A DNA stretch of 64,000 nt from Brachypterus glaber (Eukaryota; Arthropoda; Insecta; Coleoptera; Kateretidae): contig OY294046.1 in NCBI GenBank assembly GCA_958510825.1, positions 11,386,847 to 11,450,846 on the forward strand, given 5' to 3'. The position numbers and the translations under genes are program-made. The notes under the pieces are model-generated. The model was given only the letters and a program-made list of their open reading frames with translations, ran no database searches and was not told the origin of the DNA. Within the stretch, counting starts at the first letter, position 1; each line of letters starts with the position of its first letter. Below are positions 1 to 10,014 of this stretch, in pieces.

Positions 1-270
1 CCCTTGAAAAATAAAGCAAGTGCTTGTAACAATAGGTGGAATTCACAGTAACATTAAAAAACACAGAACAACTGTAAAAAAGCTGTAAAATTATATGTAA
101 ATTATAGTATTTTGACTATAATATTTATTACAGTTTACAGTCACTATAATTAAAAATTAAGTTATTTTTACAATCGCTATTTAAAAATACAGTTAGTCTT
201 TAAATTTACTGTAACAATTGCTGGAAATAAATCGCCTACAATAATTGCTTGAACTGTTTTCACAGTGTAT
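1..270. repeat. Dispersed repeat rich in CTGTAAA motifs (copy 1, left-truncated by window edge)
   Basis: The first 90 bases align closely with 56597-56685 (shared words such as AGTGCTTGTAACAATAGG and AGAACAACTGTAAAA). The rest is AT-rich with more CTGTAAA/TTTACAG words. The upstream part of the same family is seen at 13340-13450 and 55925-56596, so the window begins inside a repeat copy. No coding content. Confidence 0.6.
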
Positions 271-490
271 TGTAAATAATAAAAAAATACGACCAAAACA
301 AAAGTTTAACCCCCCTTCCCCCAACCGATTTTGCTGAAATACAAACTTGTCCAAGATAATATAAAAATACATCTGCATACAAAATTTCAAGTCGCTAGCT
401 CAAAGCGTTCTTAAGTTACCGTGGATACAGACAGACATCATTTTTTGTTCTGCTTATTTTAAATTTTCCCCGACGTTTCAGGAAAAAATA
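271..490 (-). repeat. Dispersed repeat with TTAAGAACGCTTTGAGCTAG core (copy 1)
   Basis: Read on the minus strand, 330-425 matches 11424-11480 (CTTAAGAACGCTTTNAGCTAG followed by GACTTGAAATTT). A third copy lies at 46025-46230. It contains the short C-rich block CCCCCCTTCCCCC and an ACAGACAGAC run, as the other copies do. The short open frame here is not credible as a gene. Confidence 0.55.
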
Positions 491-855
491 AGATGATTTA
501 GGCAAAAAAAAATTGATTTTTCACAACACTTTATGAGGAAGTAAAAATGAGGTTAGAGAAAAAAACGCTATCACCCTAAAACCGTACCATGATCATTCTC
601 TTTTAGCTGCGAAGAGGTTAATAAATGTCAGTCTCAACCGCGGTAGCACATTGCACTTAATAAATAAGAGTGCTAATGTCGGCCAGATGCTGGCTGCACC
701 GCAACATCAAGATAGCCGTGGAACAATTGAATTTCTAATGTCTATCTAGATTCAGATTGCAGAAAAAACGTTTAGTGCTTAGGCTTGAACTAACCTATAT
801 CCGAGAATATCTCCGGTAGCACGATAGAAAATAGTACGGTACTACACACTTAGGT
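491..855. other. No recognised feature
   Basis: Unassigned sequence of more even base composition than its surroundings. I see no open frame, inverted repeat or match to the other repeats of the window. Confidence 0.4.
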
Positions 856-1085
856 ACTATTAGTACCTAAAAGGTTATCTTGGCAGAAGATAATAAATTA
901 TCTTGGATTTATATTATCTTAAATCGAGGTAATAATCTTCTTTTAAGAGCATGTATCCTCGGTTTAAGATTATCTGTGACTTTGGTTTCCTTTAATTATT
1001 CTCTTGGTAGAAAAATCTTTGTGTCAAGGATTTTTTCCTTAAATGCATTTAAAATAGTAACAGAGAATCAAGAGTTATTATCTTG
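856..1085. repeat. Low-complexity AAGATAAT/ATTATCTT repeat stretch
   Basis: Repeated words of the form TTATCTTGG, AAGATAATAAATT and TTATCTTAAATC in both orientations give a quasi-palindromic tract. The same vocabulary returns at 1595-1860. An open frame covers it only from a TTG codon and reflects the repeat, not a gene. Confidence 0.5.
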
Positions 1086-1590
1086 ACTCAAAGCCCCTGT
1101 TGTCTTACGGTAAAGCATTTGCCGGCCTCACCCCACGTAGATATACAGTATACTCGCCCGTTGTTATTATTGGCTGGCAGACAATTTGCGCAGTAGTTCA
1201 AGATATGCGCGGGAGAGAAGTTAGGTTTGTTTTTTTTGCCATCAGTTGTCTTAAAAGGTGTATCATTGTTTTTATCTGCTTTAAAATTAACGAATTTGTA
1301 TCTGTTACCCTCAAACGATGGGGATTTTCAAATTTACTTAAAAAGTTCAGGGGTAAGTAGCTTTAAATAATTTATACCTATAAGCGCCATTTTGCAATGG
1401 CTTTGCAACCAGTTTTTCTTCAAAAACAGGTGCTTTTTCCTACGACCACCTAGGAAACCAAATTTCACACGATTAACAGAGTAAGAAAGTATCATATTTT
1501 ACAGGCGTGCGAAATAATATTATACATGTGTAGGATTTTTTTTCAAAATATTTACCATTCTATTAACCCTGGAACCTGACTGTGGGGTCT
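1086..1590. other. No recognised feature
   Basis: An 86-codon open frame (1100-1360, plus strand) begins at a TTG codon and shows no family I recognise, no signal peptide and low complexity. I treat it as chance. The rest is AT-rich unassigned sequence. Confidence 0.35.
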
Positions 1591-1972
1591 TTATCTTACA
1601 CAAAGTCTTGGTTTAAGATAATATGATCTTGAATCAAGAGAATCATAATCTTAAATCAAGTATATAATTATCTTCATTCAAGATTATATTATCATAAACC
1701 AAGACTTGGGGTAAGATAATATGATCCTGGATAAAGATAATATGATCTTGAATCAAGATAATTACATACTTGATTTGAGATAATATGATCTTAAATAAAT
1801 GGTTCAAGTGGCTTTGATTTAAGGAAATGTCCTTAAACCTAGGACCTCAAATGCCAAGATCACGGCGGACTTGATCCAAGACAGTCATGGCGTTGAACAT
1901 ATCGAAAGCCATGGCGGCCTTGGTTCAAGATCGTTTTGCTTTGATTCAAGATATCCTTTTTTTCTGTGTACG
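1591..1972. mobile_element. Degenerate palindromic MITE built of ATGATCTTGAATCAAGAT words
   Basis: Units such as TAAGATAATATGATCTTGAATC occur repeatedly in alternating orientation (1612-1790), and a larger mirror (AAGTCTTGGTTTAAGATAAT against ATCATAAACCAAGACTTGG) is visible. The right edge ends TTTTTTTCTGTGTA at 1958-1971, the same terminal form as the hairpin MITE at 17708-18427 and 27668-27937, whose interior is also made of CTTGAAACAAG-type words. The left end is not clear. Confidence 0.45.
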
Positions 1973-1973
1973 T

Positions 1974-2142
1974 TAAATTGAAATAATTGTACACGGGCTG
2001 ATATTTTAAAGGGTAGTAGTGGATAGTAACAGAACACTCCTGTTAGTTTTTCACCGGGTGATTTGAGTAACAACAGTAGTGTTCTGTCAACATCCACTAC
2101 AACCCTTTAAAATCTCAGCCGGTGTACATTTATTGCAATTTA
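1974..2142. mobile_element. Short hairpin derivative of the TAGTCCAGTC foldback family
   Basis: The arms TGTACACGGGCTGATATTTT (1990) and its mirror CTCAGCCGGTGTACA (2114-2128) flank a short centre. The same arm sequence, including CACTCCTGTTAGTTTTTCACC, forms the ends of the foldback elements at 48026-50202 and 61462-62364. Here nearly all internal sequence is gone, leaving a 170-base hairpin. Confidence 0.7.
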
Positions 2143-2165
2143 CATTTATTATTTGTTTTAGGCAG

Positions 2166-2323
2166 TAAGGGAACGTTCAAGTATTACGTAACGCAAATTT
2201 TGATCATTTTGGACCCCACCCCCCCCCCCCTGTTTCGCTGTTTTCCTATACCATTAACATGGGCGTAACACTCCAAAATGACCCCCCCTCTAAGAGCGTT
2301 ACGTAATACTTGAACGTTCACTA
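2166..2323. mobile_element. MITE with GGGAACGTTCAAGTATTACG inverted ends (copy 1)
   Basis: Left end AAGGGAACGTTCAAGTATTA mirrors right end TAATACTTGAACGTTCACT, followed inward by GTAACGC/GCGTTAC and by poly-C tracts (ACCCCACCCCCCC; GACCCCCCCTC). A second, longer copy with the same termini is at 23818-24504. It is non-coding. Confidence 0.75.
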
Positions 2324-2393
2324 ATGTCGCTGCAATTTATAAATGGTCGATTTTTAAGCCTAAAACTGTAAAAATACATTCGCGAACTTTCCC

Positions 2394-3135
2394 ATATAGC
2401 ACCGGTCGTCCATTGGACTTTTATTTTAGATCCCTTTTAAGTACATTGGTCCACGGACTAATAATGGATGTACTGTGTACGTCCATATATTTACATCCTT
2501 TGTACGACTATTAGTGGATGTCCATTCAGTGTCCATTTTATGCCCATAATTTCAGCTCTCTGGGTTTATTCTAAGTGGGTGAAACAGAGAGAGGGTAAAC
2601 ATAGCCTTATACGCGTATGGGAGGTGATGGGAAGATAAGGGGGGATGTAAAATTTATTTTAAAATTTGATTATCACTGGATGAGTATGTAACCTAATTTT
2701 AGTTTTAAATTATCTCGTGGGTAATAAATGGAATTTTAAATTTTAGGGGTGGGGGGTTGGGGGGTAAGTTTTATATAAAATTGTATTGTCAGAGGAGCAT
2801 GTGTACCAAATTTTAGCTTACTAAGTATATTCTAAGTGATCGAAAAAGTCTTTGGCAGATTTACCCTAAACAAACAAACAAACAAAAACAAACATTGCAA
2901 GTTAAATAATAGTTTTTCACAGTCGCAAAAAACAGTTAGGTAAGCAAAAAAGCAAGTCCTATGGATGCTGGATGGATGGTTTGAACGGACAGCTTATGGA
3001 TGTCCACAGTTGTGTCATCTGGACTGAACGGATGTCCATGGGACGTCCATAGAGAAAAAATGGGCATCCTATGGACATACAGCCGTCCATGAACATACGT
3101 CCATTGGACGTGCATAGTATCACTTTGTGCTATCT
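2394..3135. mobile_element. Non-autonomous DNA element with clustered GTCCAT/ATGGAC motifs
   Basis: The ends ATAGCACCGGTCGTCCATTGG (left) and CCATTGGACGTGC...GTGCTAT (right) are inverted. GTCCAT or its complement ATGGAC occurs more than ten times, in two clusters at 2405-2545 and 2960-3115, with an AT-rich middle that holds GGGGTGGGGGG-type runs. Subterminal motif clusters of this kind are usual transposase-binding sites; that role is inferred. No transposase frame is left. Confidence 0.5.
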
Positions 3136-3159
3136 GAGTTTGGACTAAACGAAATTATT

Positions 3160-3275
3160 TCTTTGCGAACAAAGAGTATGCGAATTAAGTTTTTGCGAAT
3201 TAAAGGTTTTGTGAAATAAAAGTTTGCGAACTAAAATTTTGCGAAGAAATTTTTGCGGACTTTTTGCTGCGAACC
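3160..3275. repeat. Degenerate 17-bp tandem repeat (TTTTGCGAANTAAAG)
   Basis: The words TTTGCGAAC, TATGCGAATTAAG, TTTGCGAATTAAAG, GTTTGCGAACTAAAA and TTTGCGAAGAAA follow each other at roughly 14-18-base spacing. The minus-strand open frame across it is a by-product. Confidence 0.65.
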
Positions 3276-3321
3276 ATTTTTTACAGTGTATAGTGGAATA
3301 TGGTATAATAGTAATTATATA

Positions 3322-3424
3322 CCAAGGTAGAGAAGACATTTTTTATAGCCGAGCGTATTAAATCCCGAGCCGTAGCAGCGAGGGATTTAAGAGTGCGAGG
3401 CTATAATAGTCTTCTCTACCGTGG
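3322..3424. mobile_element. 103-bp hairpin MITE, hAT-type (near-identical 8-bp flanking repeat)
   Basis: Termini CCAAGGTAGAGAAGAC and GTCTTCTCTACCGTGG are inverted, and the hairpin continues through TATAGCC/GGCTATA and TTAAATCCC/GGGATTTAA to a GC-rich centre. It is flanked by ATTATATA (3314-3321) and TTTATATA (3425-3432), an 8-bp target duplication with one mismatch. The terminal GGTAGAGAA is shared with the 566-bp element at 26097-26662. Confidence 0.7.
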
Positions 3425-3433
3425 TTTATATAT

Positions 3434-3877
3434 GTTTTTCACTACTAGCGGATTTATTCTTATTATATAACATTTTTATGTCAGTAATAAACTAAAATAT
3501 TTGCTGGATCTTAATTAACCGCGCAAAAACAAGTAGCATTTAAAATCGCCATTTCTGAAAACAAATGAATAAATTGATTTATTCACAGAAAGTTGACAGT
3601 TCTAGTGGGTTGCATTTTGATATTTTTAAAAATGTGTGAAAACATCGGTAAGTTGTTTATTTACTGAATAATATGTGATACTCTATTATATTTAATTCAT
3701 TTATATTATTTGCCATGCTCATTTTTTATCTAATGGCAAAATATTGATTGATTTTTTCATTAAAAATTATAAGCAATGACATGTCTTTCAAGGTAAATCG
3801 AGTGGCAGATATCAATTGTTAATAAAATTTACTCCTACTAGGAGAGAAAAAATTATTATTGCTATAGGTGAAGAAAA
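3434..3877. other. No recognised feature, AT-rich
   Basis: AT-rich sequence with no usable open frame and no match to other repeats, except the word CACTACTAGC near its left edge, which resembles CTAGTAGTGAAAAA in the tandem duplication that follows. Confidence 0.35.
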
Positions 3878-4143
3878 TTGATTTCACAGTCTGAAAACAT
3901 GATAAATAATGGTAAGTTCTAAAGCTAGTAGTGAAAAAAACACCTTATTAGGTCCCAAAAAGACCAAATAAATAAATATTTTATTCTTGTAATAAAATCT
4001 TGTTAATCAGTTGATTTCACAGTCTGAAAACATGATAAATAATGGTAAGTTCTAAAGCTAGTAGTGAAAAAAACACCTTATTAGGTCCCAAAAAGACCAA
4101 ATAAATAAATATTTTATTCTTGTAATAAAATCTTGTTAATCAG
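3878..4143. repeat. Perfect tandem duplication, 2 x 133 bp
   Basis: The segment 3878-4010 (starting TTGATTTCACAGTCTG, ending CTTGTTAATCAG) is repeated at 4011-4143 with no difference that I can see. It is a very young duplication or an assembly artefact. Non-coding. Confidence 0.9.
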
Positions 4144-4384
4144 TTTTAAGTATTTTTCTTCCAGCAAATAAATTCACCTTCACAAAGAATTAACTCTTGG
4201 ATAAAAACAATATTAAAATCTATTCAATCGTGAAGGCTAGATTTATTTTTATTTTTTTTGCGTTAAGTTCTTTTTATTTTAATTAAAAACTAAAATCTGT
4301 TTGTATAAAGGATACCTACTATTTACTTTTATTGAAGATAATACCTAATCAATAAAATATTTTATAATTAATTGGTTTTAAATT

Positions 4385-4715
4385 CGTAAAGTTGGGAATA
4401 TGCTTTATATTCCATAGTATACTACGTTTTCTCTCGTTGTATTTCCCAAAATATGTTTTTTTTAAGCTCGTGTGCGCACTTTTCTTATACACTGTAAAAA
4501 ATGTTTCCAGAATTTTACAAAAATTTAATCTTAATTTTCTAAAAACTTATGATTTATCGGACTTCTATTCTTATATTTAAAAAAAAAATTCAAAAAACAA
4601 CATTCCGTTACTGAGTTATCGACTATAATTTATCGTGAGCACAAAAAATGTGACACACGAACGAACAGACGAACAGACAGATACACAGACAGACGGATGG
4701 TTTGAAAGTTTTTTA
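4385..4715 (+). repeat. Dispersed repeat ending in ACAGACGGATGG-type run (copy 1)
   Basis: The order TTCCATAGTATACTACG, TTTCTCTCG, AAGCTCGTGTGCGCACTT, then a run of ACGAACAGACGAACAGACAG is shared with 36537-36670 (TTCCACAATATACTC, TTTCTCTCG, GAGCTAGTGTTCGCACTT). A partial copy lies at 18725-18990. The 62-codon open frame (4392-4580) is inside the repeat and is not supported as a gene. Confidence 0.5.
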
Positions 4716-4797
4716 AAATTCAGTAAAAAATAGGTGCACATAAAAAAATGATCTAGGGTTGTATCTAGAAATTATAAGTGGGTTGTATTTACATATC

Positions 4798-5412
4798 GTC
4801 TTGTAAATTTCAGAACATACGACGTTTGGACTTTTTAAAGACAACTTTACAGGAATGAGAAATAAGTCTTTCTCGCATTATTCATAGGATGAAAATGTAC
4901 TTTTTTAATATAAAAGAACATTTTTAATGATTAACTTATCTTAAATTATTTTATTGCAAATAAAATAAATACAAATAAAAACCTAATGTTTATAGATACG
5001 ACGTTTTGATGCTCAAAATTAATAAATTTTTTAGATACGAGCTTTGAAACATTATTAAATTAATATTTTAACAAAATATAATTAATTATTATAATAATAT
5101 TATTAATTATTGAAACATTTAAACTTCAAAAAGTTTTATAATATCCGCATAAGATGTCAAAAAAGCATCGCCAAATGCAAAAATGCGTTCCAAAATAGTC
5201 AGTTAACTAGATATAAGAGATTCGAGGTTTAAAAATTTATTAATTTATAATCATCTAAGATACGACGTTACTATTTTGCTTATATTTTTGTTATTAAAAA
5301 AAATAGCAGGTGAAACTTATTTTTTAGATGTAAATTTATAATATAAAGCGTTTAAGTCCAAAATCTCAAAATCGAAAAATACTGAGATACGACGTCCTGA
5401 AATTTACAAGAC
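4798..5412. mobile_element. Non-autonomous element with TCTTGTAAATTTCAG ends and internal ATACGACGT repeats
   Basis: Left end TCTTGTAAATTTCAG and right end CTGAAATTTACAAGA are exact inverses. ATACGACGT recurs at 4817, 4996, 5260 and 5387 (a variant at 5035). The outer flanks GTGGGTTGTATTTACATAT and TTTTGATATTCCTCCAAG have an uninterrupted counterpart at 7725-7785, supporting insertion, although the exact junction is ambiguous because TCTTGTA also occurs in the empty copy. About 615 bp, non-coding. Confidence 0.65.
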
Positions 5413-5585
5413 TATATCATTTTGATATTCCTCCAAGCTCCAAGTTTTCAATGAAAAGTACGTGAATATAAAAAAATTGATCTACACTGATAGAAAAATT
5501 ATAAAAATATTAATACAAAATGTTGTCGTGACAACTTTTAGTTATAGAATTTTTTTACGATTATTCTAAAACATTATAACGTTAT

Positions 5586-6148
5586 GGGGGCGGCGGTAGC
5601 TCAGTCGTGAACGCCTCGATCTAGTATTCGAGAGGCCGGGGTTCAATCCTCGGTTGTGGAACAACTTTTTCACAGAAATAAAATTCCGTCGTTTCCCCAC
5701 CACGTCGGCTTGTGCTGCCGAAGATCTAAGCACACAGTACAGAAAAAGGTTTGCAGTGGATAATGCCGCATAGCACTCGGACCTGTGATACTACCCGGGC
5801 GCACCGAGAGGGAGCAGCAAGGTAGCTGTCAGGTCTGTTGGCAGAGCTCACTTTAAGGACTTCCAAGCAACCAGGATCTGTACTAAGGCTGCAAGCGAAA
5901 ATGATCCTTAAGCAGTTTGGCGCCGGTCCAAGTTCACTGGCAGCCAATAAACTTAACGATCAAAGCCGCTCACTTAGCCAAAAAAGCCGACAAAACGAGG
6001 TTCGGATTCCTCGATAAACTGTAGGTCCCGGGGTACAACAACTAAAATCCTCGTTAGAGTAGAAAAACTAGTAACACAGGGGTAGGCAAAAAGGACCATA
6101 TGGTCTAGTTGCCAGGCTTGACCTCCCCACCATTACTACTACTACTAC
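5586..6148 (+). mobile_element. SINE with tRNA-like head and (ACT)n tail, 12-bp target duplication
   Basis: The 5' head resembles a tRNA: box A TAGCTCAGTCG at 5597 and box B GGTTCAATCC at 5639-5648, the internal RNA polymerase III promoter. The body of about 490 bases is GC-richer than its surroundings and non-coding; a minus-strand frame at 5726-5947 is a shadow. The tail is (ACT)n at 6133-6148. The insert is flanked by TTATAACGTTAT at 5574-5585 and 6149-6160, proving retroposition. The last 65 bases (GGGGTAGGCAAAAAGG... TAGTTGCCAGGCTT... TACTACTACT) resemble the 3' end of the LINE fragment at 53200-53760, its likely source of reverse transcriptase. It is long for a SINE. Confidence 0.85.
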
Positions 6149-6160
6149 TTATAACGTTAT

Positions 6161-6700
6161 AATAAATACAATATTAAAATTGTAGATTTAAATGTAGTAT
6201 CGTATACTATAATAGTTATTTATGGTACTAGTGGGTAAAGTAAGATATTGTCCATGAGAAAATTAACCCTAATAAATAGCTTAGAAATTCATATTTTTAT
6301 TAAAAATTTTATTGACATTTACAAGAAAATAATTTGACAAGTGACAGTTGAGTGGGTAAAATAAATAATTATCCACTCAATAAAGTAAAAGCCACGCGGG
6401 GGTTATTATTGAGTTTATCTATTTAAAATAAAGATGGTAATTGTCTTATTATCTGTATGTATTGGATAAAATAAATTTATCATGCCATAAACAACAGTAT
6501 AGTTTTTAATTTTACAACAACATTGTTGTCACTACAGTGCCGGTATTTTATGAAGGACGATTAATAAAGATGGCGGAAATCAGCTGATTCTAATAAATGT
6601 TTTACCAAAATATTGCAAGTAGGCATTTTGGGCTAAAAATTTTTGTGCATAAGTATACCTAACGATAAGCATATACATGTACATGTAATTACATGTGATA
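6161..6700. other. No recognised feature
   Basis: AT-rich unassigned sequence. GTGGGTAAA recurs (6231, 6352) and GTGGGTAAAATAAATAATTATCCACTC (split here by its AT centre) forms a small hairpin at 6352-6379. No credible coding frame. Confidence 0.35.
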
Positions 6701-6702
6701 TA

Positions 6703-7487
6703 CCGGGTGTTTTTTTTTTTAACCTGAAACTTTCAAATATCTCGAATACTATGCATTTTAGAAAAAAAAATGTCGGACAAAATATGTTTATTTTAATGGT
6801 GGAAACAAAATGGCGTATTTATTTATTACGGATATTTACGTTTTCAAGGTCATTTCAAGGTCAACTTTGTTTTTTTTTTAAGTACAAACATATTTTTTTA
6901 TTGTTATTTAATTCTCCTCAAACAAATAAAAATCTTTTGTAAAAAACTTTTTTTGATCGGACTTTTAGTTGCAGAGATAACACCGCTGATTCCGAATCTG
7001 AGGTCGAAATTTAAAAGTTAGCTCTCATTTTTACCATAACCTCAAAAAACATCATATCATTGCGAAAAGTATGTTTTTTGAGGTTCTGTTGAAAATGGAA
7101 GCTAACTTTCAAATTCCGATCTCATATTCGGATTCAGCGGCTCAAAATACAGAGGGATTGACTAATCAAGTTCGTAGGAGATGCACCTTTTTTAATTTTG
7201 TGTGGCTGTTATCTCTGCAACTAAAAGTCCGATCAAAAAAAGTTTTTTACAAAAGATTTTTATTTTTTTGAGGGGAATTAAATAACAGTTAAAAAAAATA
7301 TATGTTTGTACTTAAAAAAACAAAGTTGACCTTGAAATGACCTTGAAAACGTAAATATCCGTAAAAAATAAATACGCCATTTTGTTTCCACCATTAAAAT
7401 AAACAAATTTTGTTTGATATTTTTTTTTCTAAAATGCATACTATTCGAGATATTTGAAAGTTTCAGGTTAAAAAAAAAAACACCCGG
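6703..7487. mobile_element. 785-bp palindromic foldback element, CCGGGTGTTTT ends, TA-flanked
   Basis: Starts CCGGGTG and ends CACCCGG, flanked by TA on both sides (6701-6702, 7488-7489). The left arm (CTGAAACTTTCAAATATCTC, GGTGGAAACAAAATGGCG, CAAGGTCATTTCAAGG, GATCGGACTTTTAGTTGC) is mirrored in order in the right arm, with arms of about 330 bp around a centre near 7050-7110. Open frames at 6643-6942 and 7071-7271 are parts of the arms, not genes. The TA duplication fits a Tc1/mariner-type mobiliser; the source is not visible. Confidence 0.85.
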
Positions 7488-7494
7488 TATAGTC

Positions 7495-7800
7495 TTATGT
7501 GTATATGCATGTCATATGTGAATTTAAAATAAAATGCGTATACTTTGTTGTTGTAAGTCGAACAACTGCAGTTAATAAATACCGAACGCGTTTACTTGTT
7601 TGTTGTTGTATTCTATGCAATATATAATGGTCGGCGCATATACAACTATTTATTGTTGTATTCTATAACCTAATTATGCTATTGATTACGATAGTGTTCT
7701 ATCAGTTGTATCTAGGGTTGGTCTGTGGGTTGTATTAACATATAATTTTTCTTGTATGTATATTTTGGTGTTCCTCCAAGCGCATATGTATGCGCATTAT
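7495..7800. repeat. Dispersed repeat flank (GTTGTATTCTATAACC) and empty-site paralogue
   Basis: 7651-7703 matches the minus strand of 33868-33915 (TATTCTATAACCTAATTA...GATAGTGTTCTATCAG). 7725-7785 matches the outer flanks of the element at 4798-5412 without that insert. GTTGTATTCTAT is repeated at 7604 and 7657. Confidence 0.55.
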
Positions 7801-7904
7801 AATGATTATGATAATGAAATAAAATCTAGGTTACTAGATCTGTTTATCGCTAAAACTAATTAAGATCTTTCTTAATTGCCAAAAATAAATTAATTTAAAC
7901 CAGT

Positions 7905-9302
7905 ATATTGCACTCAGAAAAAGTTCATAACAAAAAGCTTATTTTTTCTTTAATCAAACTATTCCCGTTTCTAAGCAAAACATTTAGATTTTCAACATTT
8001 CAGTATTTAAATTTTAGTCTTCGAGACGTGAAATTGCACCTTCTAATGAATTTTTCTCGAAAACGGTTAATCCTACAGTATTACAACAGGAGTACCTTTT
8101 TATGTATTTTGACCTGAGGAATCATGTCCCAATAATAAAATTAGTAATTTCAAATTACAAAAAAGTTACACAGAAAAAAGTTCGAGGCAAAAGACTGATA
8201 AGGCCCCCCGTTTCGCACGTCCCTGGTTAAAATAAGTACATGAAAAATACATACGAAGATGGGCCTTATTAAGGTTAGTTCACATGCAAAACCTTGTCGC
8301 TCTATCTCAAAGGATACCAGAGTTATTAATTAAAAACCTTATTTTTATTACAATTTTAAAAGTTCCCAACTTCCTTAGGGTTCGTTTCCTGACCTATGTT
8401 TCTATAGTGTTTTTTTTATGTAGAATCATCTCTTTTAATATGTGACATAAGCATAGACAAAGAACATAGATGAGAGGTTATATACAAATTTACGAGTCCT
8501 CCATTTTGATCGGAAGTTACGTCAGAAATCAGCCGGGAAATTTAAATTAGTGGGTAAAATTTAAATAAATAACGAAATAACCTTACTTTTTAATGTTTTC
8601 TTATGTTATATTAAGAAAAATCAAACTTACCTAAAAAATATGATACTGCTGTCTGCAGGTAGCAGTCGTTTTATGTTTCTACAACTTTTTATAAAACACG
8701 TCATTGCAAAGACTTTACTAGTTCTTTGAAAAAGCACTATAAAATATACAAAAAACACAAAAAGACTTTAAAAGTTCAAACACGCTATTATATAGTCTAT
8801 AATAAAATAAAATGTTCACCCTTCTAGCACAAAACACCAAACGCGTAGAAAAAATAACAGAAAAACCTCGAAAACAAACTCAAAACATACATAAATTAGG
8901 TTATGTTAACCTGTTGCACGAATATGTTAGAGGTGTGTGCGAAGAATTATATTTTTATATTTAAATTACTGGTAAAAATAAATAAATATCTGTGTAGTAT
9001 AACATATTGGTTTAGTTTTTACATATATAACAAACTGTTGCAACAAAACAACGACAAAAAGAAACTTTTACTGACTACTGAATTGAAATGAAAAGACACA
9101 TCTCTAACAAAGAAAATATTCCTATCTAACGCAACACAGTGTTACCAACATAAAATATATATTTTTTTACTTTATGTTGGACAATTGGAATCAAAATGGA
9201 GGACGCATTTAGTCGGGACGCAGAAGTATGCGCAGACGGTCAAAAATCAATCTATTTGTTTATTTTGTCTATGGACATAAGACTTCAAACACAGTGTGTA
9301 TT
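7905..9302. mobile_element. Half copy of palindromic family A, interrupted by a hAT-type element
   Basis: From about 7985 the sequence follows one arm of family A in order: CAACATTTCAGTATTTAA, TTTCTCGAAAACGGTTAATCC, TATTTTGACCTGAGGAATCA, AAAAAGTTACACAG, AAAATAAGTACATG, GATGGGCCTTATTAAGG, TGTAGAATCATCT. The expected end (family word TTTCAAATACACCGTGTA) resumes only after the 822-bp insert, as ACTTCAAACACAGTGTGTA at 9282-9300. The other arm is missing. The 69-codon frame at 7908-8117 corresponds to a frame that recurs in several family A copies. Confidence 0.75.
8452..9273. mobile_element. 822-bp hAT-type non-autonomous element with exact 8-bp target duplication
   Basis: Terminal inverted repeats CATAGACAAAGAACATAGAT and ATCTATTTG...TTTGTCTATG; the octamer GACATAAG directly flanks both ends (8444-8451 and 9274-9281). 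An 8-bp duplication is the signature of hAT superfamily insertion. Subterminal TCCTCCATTTTGAT (8509) is mirrored by ATCAAAATGGAGGA (9191). It sits inside the end of a family A element. No transposase; the frame at 8903-9091 is low complexity. Confidence 0.82.
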
Positions 9303-10014
9303 ACTCATTTATGTATCAGATAATAAAAGTGACCTTGCTTTATAAATTTTCACTCGATTTTGACATAAATTCGCACGCCAATAATTTTTTTCTCAGTGTA
9401 CCTATTCAGCAACCGGTATATAGAATTAAGAGCATCAGATAACGAGATCTTCTGTGTTTGTGTTTTCTTTTGCTAACTTCTTAATTAATTATGTAATGTT
9501 TAATTTTAATGAACGTTAACAAATCCGCCATCAAACTGGGCTAATCGCAGTTTAATGATTCATATAATTAAGCAAATTTCTAACGAAATAGTTTTGAACA
9601 ATAAAATTTATAACAGTTTAATACTTTAAGTGATATTTTTTAGCAATAATATTTGTTATTGTAGGTACAGTTGAATCCGAAAAACAAGATGAAAATTTAG
9701 TTGCGTAAATTCAATAATTACAATACAAACAAAGCCGTTGTCATGCTGACAATATTTGTCAAAATTACTTACAATAATTATAAAGTAATTAGAAATGAGT
9801 TAAGAAATGTTAAGAAATCTTAAACTATTAGTATATTGGAAGCAGGATGTAAGGAAGTGATTGTGGCTAGTGATCTCTATAGAGACCTTTAATTGTGGCA
9901 AGGTTATTTAGTGTTTCGGAGAGTTGTGTTAAGATCATAAAAAAAAGAATAATTGTTAAGATTGAAGAAAAAATAGATGGGGGAGGAAAGGGCGTGCAGA
10001 CTCGGAAAGAATAA
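9303..10014. other. No recognised feature
   Basis: AT-rich unassigned sequence with long A/T runs. No inverted ends or match to other parts of the window that I can see. Confidence 0.35.

Noticed and set aside
880..1360. Two consecutive plus-strand frames of 68 and 86 codons as a small gene pair
   Set aside because: Both start at TTG and one covers low-complexity AAGATAAT repeats; no domain, no conserved start.
5586..5660. Functional tRNA gene
   Set aside because: Box A and box B fit, but the segment continues into a 490-base body with a tail and a target duplication, so it is a SINE head. The same holds at 14942, 30737, 31351 and 46690.
6643..7271. Frames of 99 and 66 codons
   Set aside because: They are the two arms of one palindrome and are full of phenylalanine/lysine runs from poly-T/A tracts.
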